This document shows, one piece after another, positions 11,431 through 22,589 of a DNA stretch of 64,000 nt. The notes under the pieces are model-generated. The model was given only the letters and a program-made list of their open reading frames with translations, made no database searches and was not told the origin of the DNA. Position 1 is the first letter of the stretch; the number at the start of each line of letters is the position of its first letter. The stretch comes from Allolobophora icterica (taxonomy: Eukaryota > Annelida > Clitellata > Crassiclitellata > Lumbricidae). The translations under genes and the position numbers were made by a program. The stretch lies in the NCBI GenBank assembly GCA_963556255.1, contig OY744615.1, positions 5,097,123 through 5,161,122 on the forward strand, in the 5' to 3' direction.

Positions 11431-12895
11431 AACAAGCGTCATCATATTATCGTCATCATCAGTTCCTGACGCCAGCCATTTGGCGACGATGGGCACGAAT
11501 CTCCATTGTTCTTAGTCATTTGTCAAGTCTGTTTCCCCTCCGTGTTAGTCCAAGTGATGTTATGTCCTCAGTTATCTTGGTCTGCCTTTATATATTTTCC
11601 CTTCGGGATTCGGTCAACTGGCATTCTCTCTACATGTCCAAACCTAGGTTGAACGACTTTGTCTAGCGGAATTGTTTTGATGTCATAGTTTCTTATTTTC
11701 TGCAGTTTGGAAATCCCTGCGATCTTCCGCAGCCAGCTTATTTCTGCTGTAAGAATTCTTCACTCATCTCTTTTTCGCATTGACCAACAATAGGAAAATG
11801 GTATGATTGTCTCGTATATTTTTATCTTGATTCTCTTTGTTAATTCCATATGCTTGTGAATCGCGTCCAATGCTTCTTTGTATATCTTTTTCGTTGTAGC
11901 CTTTATTAGGTCTACTTGCCTCTCCTTGGATTGTGAGAGTTATTGGTGTCTCTTTGGTCTTTTCAATCACCATTTCTTTAGTTTTCTCTGCGTTGATCAT
12001 TAATCCAAATCTTCTACTGGTTTCGTCAATCTGTGTCGTAATATCCTGTAGTTTGTGCCTCGTTTCTAATGAGGCGGCCAATGTCGTCGGCAAATCGTGT
12101 GCAAATCGGAGAGCACTAAATGGATTTAGCTTTATTCCTGTTTCGGTGTTGTTCAGTGACATTATTACATTTATTAAATTTGCTCAGTGACATTACTGCT
12201 TCTAACACTAGGTTAAATAGATTTGGGGATAAGATGCATCCAATTTTCGTGTGATCTTTTCATCTACTTTTATGGCATATTTTCGATATATCTCTTGTAC
12301 AAGTTTGATCAGTTTGATCAGTTTTGCATCGTTCTCCACATTCCATCATTCCATATACGGAAGACTTTTTGGTTGTGGTCCATGCTTTTTTCAAGTCTCA
12401 TTCTGAATAGTTGATCAATTGTGCTTCTTCCTGGTCTGAACCCTGCTTGCTCTTCTCCAAGCGCTCTTTGAACATACTGTTTCAATCCGTTTTGTATCAT
12501 TTTGGTGAAGGCTTTCCTTGGAATGTTCTGTAAACTAATGCCTCTGTAATTTTTGCAGTCTTGTGGATCTCCTTTTCTTTTGTATATGAATCGACGATTC
12601 GATAAAAACCTATAAAAAGCAGATAAAATCGACAATTGTCGCTTTTGCCCAGTCTTCTGGTATATTTCCCTCTTGCTGAATCTTTGTTACAGCGGTAACA
12701 ACTGTTTCTCCTCCTCCTTGAAGTAGTTCTGTAGCGATTCCATTCATGCCTGGTGCTTTATCCTGTTTCCTGTAGAAATGTCGGAAAAATCTTTTCTTCT
12801 GCGTTATTTATGGACAACTCTGTGAGAACCGTAGGATCGTTATGTGTGTCGACGTTTAGAGAAGTAGGTTGAGTGTTCTGAAACGTTCTTCGGTT
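11430..12895 (-). pseudogene. RTE-like LINE, reverse transcriptase to 3' end
   Basis: Read from 12895 downward: EIEKAI-like and KAPGMNGIATELLQGGGE text (12760-12690), GDPQDCKNYRGISLQNI (about 12570-12520), EEQAGFRPGRSTIDQLFRMR, an INAEKTKEMVIEKTKE block after the active site, then a WLRKIAGIS segment, an FGHVERMPVDRIPK segment and a GAT-rich tail near 11440. The active-site FADD is FAHD here (about 12105), so the metal-binding aspartate pair is broken. Several frameshifts; dead copy. Confidence 0.75.
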
Positions 12896-12905
12896 GCTGG
12901 TTCTT

Positions 12906-12945
12906 TCATTTTATTTATTCCGGATATTTCTATAGCGCCTATACG
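12906..12945 (-). mobile_element. 3' tail of the CORE-type SINE
   Basis: ttatttattccggatatttc then tatagcgcct is the reverse complement of the SINE tail at 19540-19575. Only the last ~40 bp are present: a severely 5'-truncated insertion or a shared LINE tail. Confidence 0.5.
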
Positions 12946-13591
12946 TAATTCTGTAAATCGATGGCTGCAATAAAGTTTTCCGTCTGTAACTTCACTGCCT
13001 TGGTCTAGTCGAGAGTTCCGCCACTTAATCCATGAGCGAAATATTCATTGAGTAAGAGTCCATTTCTTCTGGTTTTCAAATTTCCAGAACGTGAATGGTG
13101 AAATACGATCGAGTGAAGTTAGAACTTCTGTGAATTAATTGTTATTTCCTGTGGATGCGCGTCGGATGCGCGTCGCATTTTCTTAAAGGTTTATTTCTTT
13201 GCGTTCGGCGTCTCCTTCGAGATGCTGATCCTGGTTTTTGGAATGGAGTGAGTCCATTCCAATTTTAATAATCAATGCTTCTGCCCGAACCCTTTGTTTT
13301 TAAAATCTCTGCCTCTGCACCGCCATTACTTTCATTCCACAAATCACCTTCATCTGCCGCATAAAATCATAAAGGCATAAAATCTCCTCCGCTGCCTCAA
13401 CTCCTCCCTACTCCCCTCATCCACTCACAGCCTACATAACAGCCGCCGCCCAGTACAGAGGCTGTTATGCCATATTTCCTCATTTCCTCAAATCCCCTCG
13501 CATCTACTTCACACCTCGGAAATTATTTCCATCACCACTTCTTCTTTTATGCGGACAGAAGAGGGCGAGATCCTAAACAGTATCTTACTAC
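12946..13591. other. Noncoding spacer
   Basis: No recognisable gene; a short inverted pair (taacagcc / ggctgtta) surrounds 13438-13470. Confidence 0.35.
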
Positions 13592-13641
13592 AGACTGACC
13601 CTTATGCCATCCTATGCTAAGGATGGCATAAGGGTCAGTCT
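13592..13641. repeat. Perfect 22-bp hairpin
   Basis: 13592-13613 is exactly inverse to 13620-13641 with a 6-nt loop. No gene context. A recent inverted duplication or element terminus. Confidence 0.8.
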
Positions 13642-13864
13642 ATTTGATGACATCCAAGAGTGGAGATAATGTAACAGGGATCCAAAGAGGGAGATCTAAT
13701 GAGAGGAGGAGCCATGAACGTCATCTGCATAAAGGTGGTCAAAGGTAAATATTCAAGTTGGGCCATTAAAAATGAGATCAGCGCGTTCAATCTGAATTAT
13801 TTATTTATTATTATATTTTTTCTTGTGAAAATGCAAGTACTTTGTTGCTAAATGTTAATATCAA

Positions 13865-14395
13865 GGAAAGAATCAGCAACCAAAGAAATTATATTCTGTG
13901 TCCGCCTCGGTTCTGAACATTTTTCTATAAACGTCTGCACCACTCGTTAATGTTCCTGTCTTATGAATCGCTGGAACATTTTTCGCCACTTCAGTTGTTC
14001 TATTGTTGGCCAATTTCAGTTGCAAATTTACCACGAAGGTAGACTTTTTGGAGACCACCCCAAATAGCACAGTCTATCGGATTTAGGCCACCCTGTACAA
14101 GGAATGGCAGCTGTGTAGAGAGTAGTTTGCTGTGTGTGAAGAAGCTCTGTCCTGCTGCAACGTCCAATTGTAACGATTACGAAGGAATGTAAACCCTTTT
14201 CTGGAACGTGATCACAATAGTATTTACTGTTTACTTTGGTTCCAGGGAAAAAATTACATTGCACCGTTTTTCCCATCCGAGACACACCGACCGAAACCAC
14301 GATGCTGCGATTGAAATGTCCACGTTCACGTACGAGTATTGTTGCTGGAATTTGCTTTTCTTTCTTGCATCAGAATATAGGCGATCATTTTAAGA
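13865..14395 (-). pseudogene. Tc1/mariner-type transposase relic
   Basis: Minus strand: VSVGVSRMGKT (about 14300), then a VNSKYYCDHV block, an SHTQQTT-like stretch, a WPKSDRLCYLGW segment standing where WPPNSPDLNPVDYxIW is expected, and near 13900 EWCRRL then VQNRGGH at the C-terminus. These are the central and C-terminal landmarks of a DD34D/E transposase. The SPDLNP block holding the last catalytic aspartate is corrupted; the N-terminal DNA-binding part is absent. Confidence 0.65.
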
Positions 14396-14404
14396 CATAA
14401 TTCG

Positions 14405-15360
14405 TATGAATTTGTCTCCAACCTCCCGCACCCAGTACGTTCGCATCAAATTCCTCATCGCTGCTATACTATATGGTGTCCCACAAGGTTCTGTCCTAGG
14501 GCCTCTGCTCTTCATCCTCTATATCTATGCCATTGCCTCTTCATGGCATAGAAATCCACCTCTATGCTGATGATACCAAACTCTATGTACATCTGCGACT
14601 AAATGAGGTTGCAGATGGTACAAAAAGACTTCGTGCTTGCATTGATGATATCATGCTATACGCCTCAAACTTAACCCTGACAAATCTCATTTGGTTTGAC
14701 CGTTCCTCTAAGCTGAATTGCACTCTCTATTTCCTCCTCTCTACTCTCTCTATCTTCTACTGTTCGGGATCTTGGAGTCATCCTTGCCTCTCCCAAAAAC
14801 CTCAAATAGCCGCCATTTCTCGGGCATGCATGTTTCATCTCAGAAGAATCCGACAGCTTCGATCTACTTTTGGACTTACCATCACTGAAAAACTGTTACA
14901 CTGCGACGACTTGACTACTGCAACTTTATGGTCTTCCTGAATGCACACTACATCAGGTTGCAAGACTTTGTCTTGGACTCTCGTACCGAGACCACATATC
15001 ACACCTGCTCTTCGTTCTCTAAACTGGCTTCCTATCTGTGAGCGTGTCCGCTTCAAGCTGGCACTCCTTATGTACAGAGCACGTGCAGGTCATCTGCCAT
15101 CCTACTTATCATTCATGGTCACACCTTGCCAAAGTAGGATCAGCATATGCTGGAAAGTATGTTGGATGGCTTCACTCCATCTGGAACTCTCTACCTCGCA
15201 ACTCTCTTAGGGAGACTGTCTTTCGCTCTAAACTCAAAACCTGCCTCTTCCATTCTGCCTATGGTTCTCAACTGGCACTTCTGAACTCTGTGCTCTTCTG
15301 AACTCTGTGCATTATCCAATTATACTTGTATTGTATTCGTTGCAGACGTTTTAATTTGCA
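14405..15360 (+). pseudogene. CR1/L2-like LINE, RT palm to 3' end
   Basis: GVPQGSVLGPLLFILYIY (14470-14525) is followed in a second frame by IHLYADDTKLYVH (14548-14586) with an intact YADD catalytic motif, then DLGVIL-like, HLRRIRQLRS, ITPALRSLNWLPICERVRFK (15000-15060) and LWNSLPRNSLRET-like segments. This order is standard for the RT thumb and connection of CR1/L2 LINEs. At least four frameshifts. Ends near a TTGTATTGTATT tail. Confidence 0.7.
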
Positions 15361-15469
15361 GCCTTCCCCATTCTTGCTTCACAATTATGGCGACCGGAAG
15401 TTGACGAAATAGTAATAAGAACATCGTAGAATAATTTAGGTGTTTACGATTTACTCATTCTTAATGGCC

Positions 15470-15780
15470 AAGGAATGTCAGCTGTGTAGAGAGTATGTAC
15501 ATAATGGGGCCGAGTATGGTGTACTCGAACCAGGCAGTTCTTGAGTCACCAAGGACAACCCACTGAATACGGTGAGGAAGACCACTGAGACCAGAAGATA
15601 ATTCAAGACGCCGAAGTAGAAGGCCGAGCACACCGAGTTCCAGAAGCGTTAAATGAGACTTGTCAATGGCAGTGTAAATGTCCAAGAGACGGGACGGAAG
15701 GGCAGTTTCCGTAGACTTGTGACCTCTGGCTAGATAGGACAGAAGCTGAAGTGAGACGAGTCTCTCAAAAGCTTCAGAGG
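15470..15780 (-). pseudogene. LINE RT fragment, inverted
   Basis: Minus strand gives LLDIYTAIDKSHLTLLELGV, then RRLELSSGLSGLPHRIQW, VVLGDSRTAWFEY and ILGPIMYIL, parallel to the plus-strand LINE at 20660-21415 (LALFDVSSAFD...LELSSGLSG...GSVVGPILYIL). The SAAFD catalytic region is damaged. Confidence 0.6.
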
Positions 15781-16875
15781 GAAAGGTTCTGAAAAATAGG
15801 TAAATTTCAGATTATCAGTTATCACTGTCCTGGTTTGTGGGGAATAATAAAAATTATCTATACATTTGAGGCATAAGCAATTAGAAAATTATACTTAATA
15901 TACAGGAACAAAAAATTTAAAAACAATTGTTACAAAATGCTGGCACATTTAGCCTATCGTTAAATCGGGCATGGTATTATGAAATAGATCGACTAAACCA
16001 GTACGCGATTGGTTTAATTAGCAACGCAGATAACACAAAAACAAAGTAATTTCGATATCTATTATTTTTTTAAGAAACGCAATTTTTTTAACGGTGATCC
16101 ATCAATGTTAGTTTTATACGCCTTTAGAGACAATTAACATGAACAAACTGTTCAAACTGATTCCCTCCACCTCAGTTCTTCGTACATTTTCGGGGTTACT
16201 ATTCTCCTTTGATTACAACTGACAAAGTAAACGAATTAAGTAAACACAAAATAGTTAGTGTCTACAATATTTACTGTAAAATAAGTAAGTCTTCAAAAAT
16301 AAGACAAAGGATCCATAGTTAAATTATTAAGCCACTATGTATCTTTGCGTTCCATGCTTCGGACGCCTCGTTCTTGCCTCACACTGCATCTGATGCGAAG
16401 TTGAGAGTTGCCCTAAGTTCACTATATCTGCGTCCAGTCATGGGCGGCCATCCGGGGATCGAGGGGGGGGGGGAAGACAAAACTTCACCTTTAACAGTGG
16501 GAGGACACAGTATACAGTTAACATTTGTTTCACCTCTTTCTTGACCAGATCAGTTCAAAAGTGTTCCACCTGTCAAACAAGATCGCCACAAGTGCGTCCA
16601 GTTATATTTACAATTAAATTTTAGTTGCAGCTTTCTTCTAGTTTCAACAAATGCCTGTAAACGTCCAGCCAATACAAACTAAATACATGCAGCATCATTG
16701 TCATATAAAATATTGCACAATACATACCGTGAAAAATCACGGTATGTAAATTTAGTCTAGAAACTTTTATGGACTTGATAGTAAAAGTGTAAAAAAACTA
16801 CATAAGCTAAATAATTGCAATAATTGTTTGATGACAACATTTTCGTAAACGGTAAATGTATTTAACAACTTCCCT
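15781..16875. other. AT-rich spacer with a 12-bp hairpin
   Basis: No gene. TACATACCGTGA (16721-16732) and its exact inverse (16737-16748) form a hairpin with a 4-nt loop; a G-tract lies near 16464. Confidence 0.45.
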
Positions 16876-16906
16876 TAGAGAGATGAGAGAGGGAGAGAGA
16901 TAGAGA

Positions 16907-16986
<80 letters not shown>

Positions 16987-17034
16987 AGAGAGAGAGAGAG
17001 AGAGAGAGAGAGCCAGACAGACAGACAGACAGAG
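16876..17034. repeat. (AG)n microsatellite with a CAGA block
   Basis: About 160 bp of GAGAGA broken by a few substitutions and ending in a CAGA tetranucleotide run. The long LSLSLS and RERERE frames here are artefacts of the repeat. Confidence 0.95.
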
Positions 17035-18477
17035 AAGGGCCGGGCCGTGGTGTGTGAATGCGGGTTTGGCACCCAGGAGCATGCGGGGGACGGGCTTCCC
17101 GCATTATCCGATACACCATATTTACGCGACAGACAACGGAATTATTAATATTGGAAAGTTTTCTGTATTTATATTTTTGATTATCGTAAAAACTTAAAGT
17201 GGGCTGGTCATCATTTCATCTAGGCCTAAATTACCGAGGGCGCGTAGCATGGACTAATGGACAGATTAAAGGAGTTGCAGGTCTCCAGTTGTCTAAACCA
17301 CAGACGTCTCGAACTTCTTCATTTTTTCTCCGGTGTGCTTCTGTTTCTTCATAATTTTTCCTGAATGCCAAACAATAAACATGCACCAATATGTTTTTAT
17401 AACTGAAAATAATACCGACTCAACGTATAAAAATTAAGTTTTACGAATGATGCAATTTTTTAAGTTTTGAATTAAAAAATCACATACATTATGTTAATTT
17501 AGTGTACCGATTATAAATAATCAATGCAATAAATGCACGTGCTTATTCACGACTTACATAATAGTCTGCTAGAATTTTTCTGGCAAATGCGTTGGTCTCA
17601 GATTACTTGAACTCTTATTTTGGTACATTAATATATCTGCACTTCATTACATCTGTTCATAATATTTGCTGATACTAATGTATTTCTGTCATATAAATAG
17701 GTTAGTTAATAAAGTAAATGTTGAACAATGTTGCAACAAGATAAGTATGTATCAACTTGTATGAACTTGGTTTATAGCTAAAAGACTTTCTGTAAACTTA
17801 TATAAAGGAACTTTATATTATTCTGACCTTGTCGTAAATCAGTCTCTATTCAGCACTGATAACATTACTATTGCACAAGTCTCTTGTGCGAAATTCTTAG
17901 GTGTTTATATTGATGAGCATCCAACATGGAAATAACATATCAAAATCGTAAGCAGAAAATTGTACAAGATAATTGGCATTAGTTATGTCCTACCCTATAT
18001 TACTCCTAACATGTCCCATACTTATCTTGTTGCAATATCACTAGCACCTCCAATTATCAACACCACTTAACTCGACTCGCATTTCTAAAAAATTCTTACC
18101 ATATTTAATTTAAGAGCCCTTTTTTCAGTCTAGTAATACTGACATTCGACTTGATTAATAAACTGTAGATTTGTATAATAATGATTAGATTTCACCTGTC
18201 AAATTTCATGAGTATTTTTTATTTGAACCTGGAATTAAATGATTTTTATAATCGTAATCTCCAGGGCTCTAGCCTATTCACGAGCGCTGCGTCAAATCAG
18301 AGAGGGTTTCAAAGAGTAGTCCAGAGAAAGTCCGAGTCTGAGTCAGAATAGCAGCTGTTAAGGCGGGCATAGGGGTAGATTTTGGTGGGTGGCCAGGGCA
18401 CGTGTCCATTGAGATGGACTGTTTTTCGGGCAAGTAGGCATGAGTGACTAATAATAGTACAATTATTTGGGATTTTG
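17035..18477. other. AT-rich spacer
   Basis: Weak RT-like text around 17800-18100 (SDLVVNQSLFSTDNITIAQV, then KFLGVYIDEHPTWK) suggests a very old LINE fragment with an FLGVYID..L.W motif; otherwise nothing supported. Confidence 0.35.
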
Positions 18478-18912
18478 TCGGTTAGAAGTAATATGTTGCT
18501 CCCCACCACTGAAGTTTCCCCTACGCCTATGACCACATCTTTAAGCCATCTATATGCAGACGCCACCCAACTCTACATATCCTTCTCCCAAAGCTCTTTT
18601 TCCACCTCCATCACACAATTACTCAATATGGTTAACCAAAACTCTCAATGGATGACGTGCTTTAACCCTTCCAAACTAAATTCATCATCCTAGGCCTCCT
18701 GACCAAATCAAACAAATCCTTCACCCTTCTATACGCCTATCGACTAACTCGTCGCATCTAACCTACTCCTCCGACTCCCCTGTGCGCAGTCTTGGTATTC
18801 TGATCCAAATCTCTCCTTCTCTAACCACATCTCCAACCTCTTACGCTCTTGCTTTCGTGATATCCGCCGCATTCGGCCCGTGCTTGACCTCAAAACTACC
18901 TCCACCATTGCT
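18478..18912 (+). pseudogene. L2/CR1-like LINE A, 5' piece
   Basis: HLYADATQLYISFSQSSFST (18545-18605) carries YADA where YADD is expected, then ITQLLNMVNQNSQWMT, FNPSKLN and, after frameshifts, a VRSLGILI..ISPSLT..TSNLL block and IRRIRPVLDLKTTSTI up to the insertion site. Continues at 19622 after an inserted LINE. One catalytic aspartate has become alanine. Confidence 0.7.
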
Positions 18913-18921
18913 AACTCCTTT

Positions 18922-19345
18922 ATGGCAGAAGAACTCCACTGGCAGAAGAACTTTATGGCAGAAGAACTCCACTGGCTCCCGCTTTCTGCCCGCATCCAAT
19001 TTAACGTCCTCATCCTTGTCTCTAAGGCTCAACTTGGTTTCGCTCCAAAATATTTATGTGACTTAATTCATCGCCCTCACTCTGCTGCTTCTCTTCGTCC
19101 TCTTCGTTCACCTTACCGTTTGGACCTCGTTGTTCCCCGTGTCAGGACTTCTCTGGCTCAGTCTAGGTCATTTGCCTCCATTGGCCCTGCTCTTTGGAAT
19201 GAGCTTCCTCCGTTCGTTCGTTCTTCTATTCTCTCAGGTAATGTCTCCTCCTCTTTAACCTTTCTTAAAACTTGCTTTTTCTCTCGGGGTCTCTCGCACT
19301 GGGAGCGCTTCTGAATGGCCCTCCCGCTATAAGCGCTTTATAAAT
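18922..19345 (+). mobile_element. CR1-like LINE B, 5'-truncated insertion into LINE A
   Basis: An open frame runs HWLPLSARIQFNVLILVSKA, then LGFAPKYLCDLIHRPHSAAS, FASIGPALWNELPPFVRSSI and CFFSRGLSHWERF* (stop near 19313), the usual LINE C-terminus. The 3' end is gcgctttataaatg. The flanks AACTCCTTT (18913-18921) and AACTCCATT (19613-19621) form a 9-bp target duplication with one mismatch. The 5' junction has a repeated GCAGAAGAACTCCACTGG. The sister copy is at 47728-48012. The tail resumes at 19583-19612. Confidence 0.8.
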
Positions 19346-19582
19346 GTGGGGCGTGGTGGCTCAGTGGTAAGTTCGGCGTCTTGTGACCGGAGGGTTGCAG
19401 GTTCGAATCCCACTCTAGCCGCTGCGTACGGACCTTGGGCAAGTCCTTCACTCGCAGTTGCTCGTGGCGCTTTGGCGTGAAAATTCCGGCACAGTAAAAA
19501 ATGCTGTAGTCGGGAGCGCCTCTGAGTAGTAGTTGACTTCGAGAGGCGCTATAGAAATATCCGGAATAAATAAATAAATATC
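19346..19582 (+). mobile_element. CORE-type tRNA-derived SINE, copy 1
   Basis: The head has A box gtggctcagtggtaagttc and B box ggttcgaatccc. The centre holds GACCTTGGGCAAGTCCTTCA, resembling the CORE domain of MIR-type SINEs. The 3' part, gggagcgcctctgagtagta and gaggcgctatagaaatatc, resembles the LINE 3' ends here (30100-30160; 40600-40660), and AATAAATA follows. It sits between the LINE B 3' UTR (ends aaatg) and its ATACA tail, hence younger than LINE B. Confidence 0.85.
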
Positions 19583-19612
19583 CAAATACAATACAATACA
19601 ATACAATACAAT
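19583..19612 (+). repeat. ATACA-repeat tail of LINE B
   Basis: Five or more AATAC units between the SINE and the right target duplication; the displaced 3' tail of the LINE at 18922-19345. Confidence 0.7.
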
Positions 19613-19621
19613 AACTCCATT

Positions 19622-20290
19622 GTTCAAAGCTAGATTACTGCAATTCCCTCTTCCTCAACCTTTAATCCACCCAAACCAAGCGTCTGCAGCTTATCCAAAA
19701 CTCACTAGCCAGAGCTGTCACTAGAATGCCCAAATGTCATTCCCATCCTCAAATCACTCCATTGGTTAAAAATCCCAGAGCGAATCCACTTCAAAGTCCT
19801 ATCACAAACCTACAACTCCCTACAAAATTCCCAGCCCAAGTATCTCCGTGATCTCTTCACCATCCAGACAACCCGCTCCACCCAATCAGTCTCTCTCGAT
19901 CTCCAGTCACTACTCATCTCAAGTTCTCCAACCAACACAGCACCACGCCTATGGAACGATCTCCCATCTGAGTTTCGCAGATTCTTGCTTCCACCGTTCC
20001 TCCTCCATCATCATTCCAACCCGTCCAAAATCATCATCATCAGGTTCCTCTATCTGTCCCTTGGCTTTCCACTCAAAACTGAAGTCTCACCTTTTCACGT
20101 ACTCCTACGCCAACTCACCTGATCCTCCGCCTTCTAATTCTACTCGCCTTAAATTACACCCACCTTCACTGCGTAAACTTGTCCAAAGTATTGGGAGCAG
20201 TTGGTTATTCATTCTACACTTGTTGCATTGGCAACGCCTCAATTTTTTGTTGGGAAGGAGGGACAATGGCCCTTCTGATCCCCCGCCTCG
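19622..20290 (+). pseudogene. L2/CR1-like LINE A, 3' piece
   Basis: Resumes the coding of 18478-18912: ILKSLHWLKIPERIHFKVLS (19745-19805), SLQNSQPKYLRDLFTIQ, APRLWNDLPSEFRRF, then LAFHSKLKSHLFTYSY and a 3' region ending GRRDNGPSDPPP. A 20-bp block here (20039-20058) recurs at 20639-20658. Confidence 0.7.
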
Positions 20291-20294
20291 TACG

Positions 20295-20440
20295 TCTAAG
20301 GGTGTGGTATACATGGATGAAGAGGAGTGAACCCAGGATGGAGCCTTGAGGGATGCCACAGGAGAGAGGGAGGGGTTGCGAGCAGTGGCTGGAGGCTTTA
20401 ACAGAGAAGGATCTGGAAGACAAGTAGGACTGGAACCACA
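20295..20440 (-). pseudogene. LINE RT fragment, inverted
   Basis: Minus strand reads YLSSRSFSVK, then CSQPLPLSCGIPQGSILGSL and LFI, the RT block around the PQGSxLGP motif. It abuts the end of LINE A in opposite orientation, as expected for twin-priming-type inversion or independent insertion. Confidence 0.6.
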
Positions 20441-20469
20441 GTACAGCCTGAAGGTGTATAGTTTAGCTC

Positions 20470-20640
20470 AAGATGAACATCGCAGCTGGTTCCTCCTGTT
20501 GCCTCTTGTGGAGCTTGCGTGAGAAGCCTTCACTGATGATTCACATCAGTCCATTCACTTTGTTATGAGACACTCTCCTAAGAGACCCCTTGACATCTTA
20601 AAGGAATTGTGGGCAGGTAAATGGGAATTACCTTTCAACA
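20470..20640 (+). pseudogene. Ty3/gypsy integrase C-terminal scrap
   Basis: With frameshifts the plus strand reads HRSWFLLLPLVELA, EAFTDDSHQSIHFVMRHSPK, RPLDILKELWAG. The pattern W...LPL...A.R...H.S..F...G...R.PLD.L.E.W is the end of the gypsy integrase core. Only about 55 residues survive. Confidence 0.5.
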
Positions 20641-20659
20641 TCAGGTTCCTCTATCTGTA

Positions 20660-21415
20660 TATAGCTAGTGATCACTCTCATCTCTCCTCTGGCACTTTTT
20701 GATGTCTCATCTGCGTTCGACATGGTTGACCATGAGATTCTGCTTCAGCAACTGGAACTTTCCAGTGGCCTCTCCGGTGTTCCTTTTCATTGGTTTAAAT
20801 CATACTTCTCTGACTGCTCACAGCTGGTTGTCCTTGGTGAAACGCGTTCCCCAGGGCTCGGTGGTCGGTCCCATCCTATACATCCTCTTCACTGCTGACT
20901 AAACACTGTTTACTAACAATGGGGCAAATGGCCACCTTTATCTTCACGCAGATGATGCTCAGACTTTTGTACATGGTCCGTCAACTGATCAGCTCTCCCT
21001 TGTTGACTCCATTGACCATCTTGTCTCTGACCTTCGCTAATGGATGTCGAGTAACCGTCTCTGCCTCAACACTGCTAAGACTCAATTGATCTGGTTTGGG
21101 ACCAGGCAGCAGCTTGCCAAGCTTGAATTTCTATTGATGACCGAGAAATTCTCTGCTTACATCTACTCTTCCACCATCGGTGACTTGGGTGTCACACATG
21201 ACTTCTCCCTCACATTCACAGAGCATATCTTCAACATGACTCGCTCCTGCTTCTTTCAACTGAAGCGTCTCAGGGCCATCAGACGCTCTCACCTTCTGTC
21301 TTTACCACCATAGTTCACGCATTTATCTGCTCATGCTTGGACTACTGCAACTCGCTCCTCATGGGTCTCCCTAAGCAGCATCTCTCCCCTTCAATCTATT
21401 CTAGATGCTTCTACT
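20660..21415 (+). pseudogene. LINE C, reverse transcriptase domain
   Basis: SPLALFDVSSAFDMVDHEIL (about 20685-20745) holds the first catalytic aspartate; QGSVVGPILYILFTAD follows at about 20850-20900. The YADD site is HADD (LHADDAQTF). Then RWMSSNRLCLNTAKTQLIWF, DLGVTHDFSLTFTEHI, a LKRLRAIRRSHLL segment and YCNSLLMGLPKQ. Two frameshifts interrupt it. The right end is cut by the hAT element at 21420. Confidence 0.75.
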
Positions 21416-21419
21416 AGGC

Positions 21420-22579
21420 CAGTGTCTCGCAAACTTTTTTTAAACTCCCGGCACACTCAGCAGAGCAAATTTTTATCGCGGCACACCAATTAAAACTTAT
21501 TAAAATTACAAAACCAACAGCAATAATTTCAGTTTGTCATATTTTAAGCTTGTCATTTTAGTCCAGTAATAACGAAAGTAAAGCAGATTTTTAATTGACT
21601 AATGCGATGAATGAGCTTGTTTATGAGAGCACATTAACTCAAAATGCGGTTCCACAGCCGACAAGCATCATCCACCATCTGTAGTCGCTCTCGTTTTTTC
21701 GAGTTCATTTCTGTTAGAACAGAAAATCCAACTTCGCAGAGATATGAAGATCCAAACGGCAGAAGACACCTGATTGCTCTTGTGCTCAAGTCTGAATATT
21801 GGCTTAGAATTGAGATCCAAAATGCTGACAACTCCTGATCAGGAGTTGTGCACTACTAGATCGTTCTTAAGATCTGAGACTCTCGATGAGATAATGAGAT
21901 TTTCCAGCGTCTCCCTAAGTTGCCCCATTATTATGCTCTTGTGTGGAGAAGCAATCTGGAAAACAATCAAGCTGTGAATTGCTTGTAGCCTATACTTAAT
22001 CCACAATTGCAACTTTTCGTTGAATTCCTTCAGTTTCCCCATGATTGTGATTGTGGTTTCTTTTGCACCTTGAATACTCAAATTTAGGTGTTCGACCTTT
22101 CGAAAAGGTCGTTGAGGAATGTCACTTCAAGCCATCAAATGTCGTCGTGAAGAAATTCAAAATCAGAAGTCATAGTATGAAAAAAAGAAATGATTTCAGT
22201 TCGCAGAACGATTACATGTGCGAGTACTTTTCTTTTCGAAAGCCAAACTAACAAACACTTGTGACCCGAATCCATTGCCTAGCATAAGCTATGCTGGTAT
22301 CTCCGTAATAATGACATCGAGAGGAGGGTGAACACATAAATAACATAGAATAGATTAATGTCACTAGAGTTTTTACTTTTGATCACATGACATCGAATAA
22401 CTGTGAATGATAAACTATTCTTAAAAATGAAAACATTAAAAAGCCGAGAATTGTATTTATGAAATAATTTCTTACAAAGTCAATTAAAGAGACTAGCGAA
22501 TTTTAGGTTTCTCTGGCGGTACACCTGAAATCTCGCACGGCACACTAGTGTGCCGCGGCACACAGTTTGCGATACACAG
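21420..22579. mobile_element. Decayed hAT element
   Basis: Left end CAGTGTCTCGCAAACT; right end AGTTTGCGATACACAG (22564-22579), an inverse with two mismatches; CGGCACAC motifs follow both ends. CAGTTTGCGATACA is duplicated at the right. It carries a hAT transposase relic on the minus strand. The two flanks belong to different LINEs, so no clean target duplication can be read; the right side may have been rearranged. Confidence 0.7.
21634..22200 (-). pseudogene. hAT transposase relic (ZBED/SCAND3-like C-terminus)
   Basis: From 22200 downward: FEFLHDD, EVTFLNDLFER, LSIQGAKETTITIMGKLKEF, NEKLQLW; then VSDLKNDLVVHNS; then MSAFWISILSQYSDLSTRAI, RCLLPFGSSYLCEVGFSVLT and NSKKRERLQMVDDACRLWN. The LLPF.S.YLCE.GFS.L...K.K.R..L pattern is the hAT C-terminal dimerisation region. 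Catalytic N-terminal parts are missing. Inside the terminal repeats at 21420-22579. Confidence 0.7.
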
Positions 22580-22589
22580 TTTGCGATAC

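Noticed and set aside
16807..17082. Serine/leucine-repeat frames on the minus strand
   Set aside because: They are translations of the (AG)n microsatellite.
19346..19420. A true tRNA gene
   Set aside because: A and B boxes are present but the cloverleaf stems do not pair and the sequence continues into CORE and LINE-like parts: a SINE.
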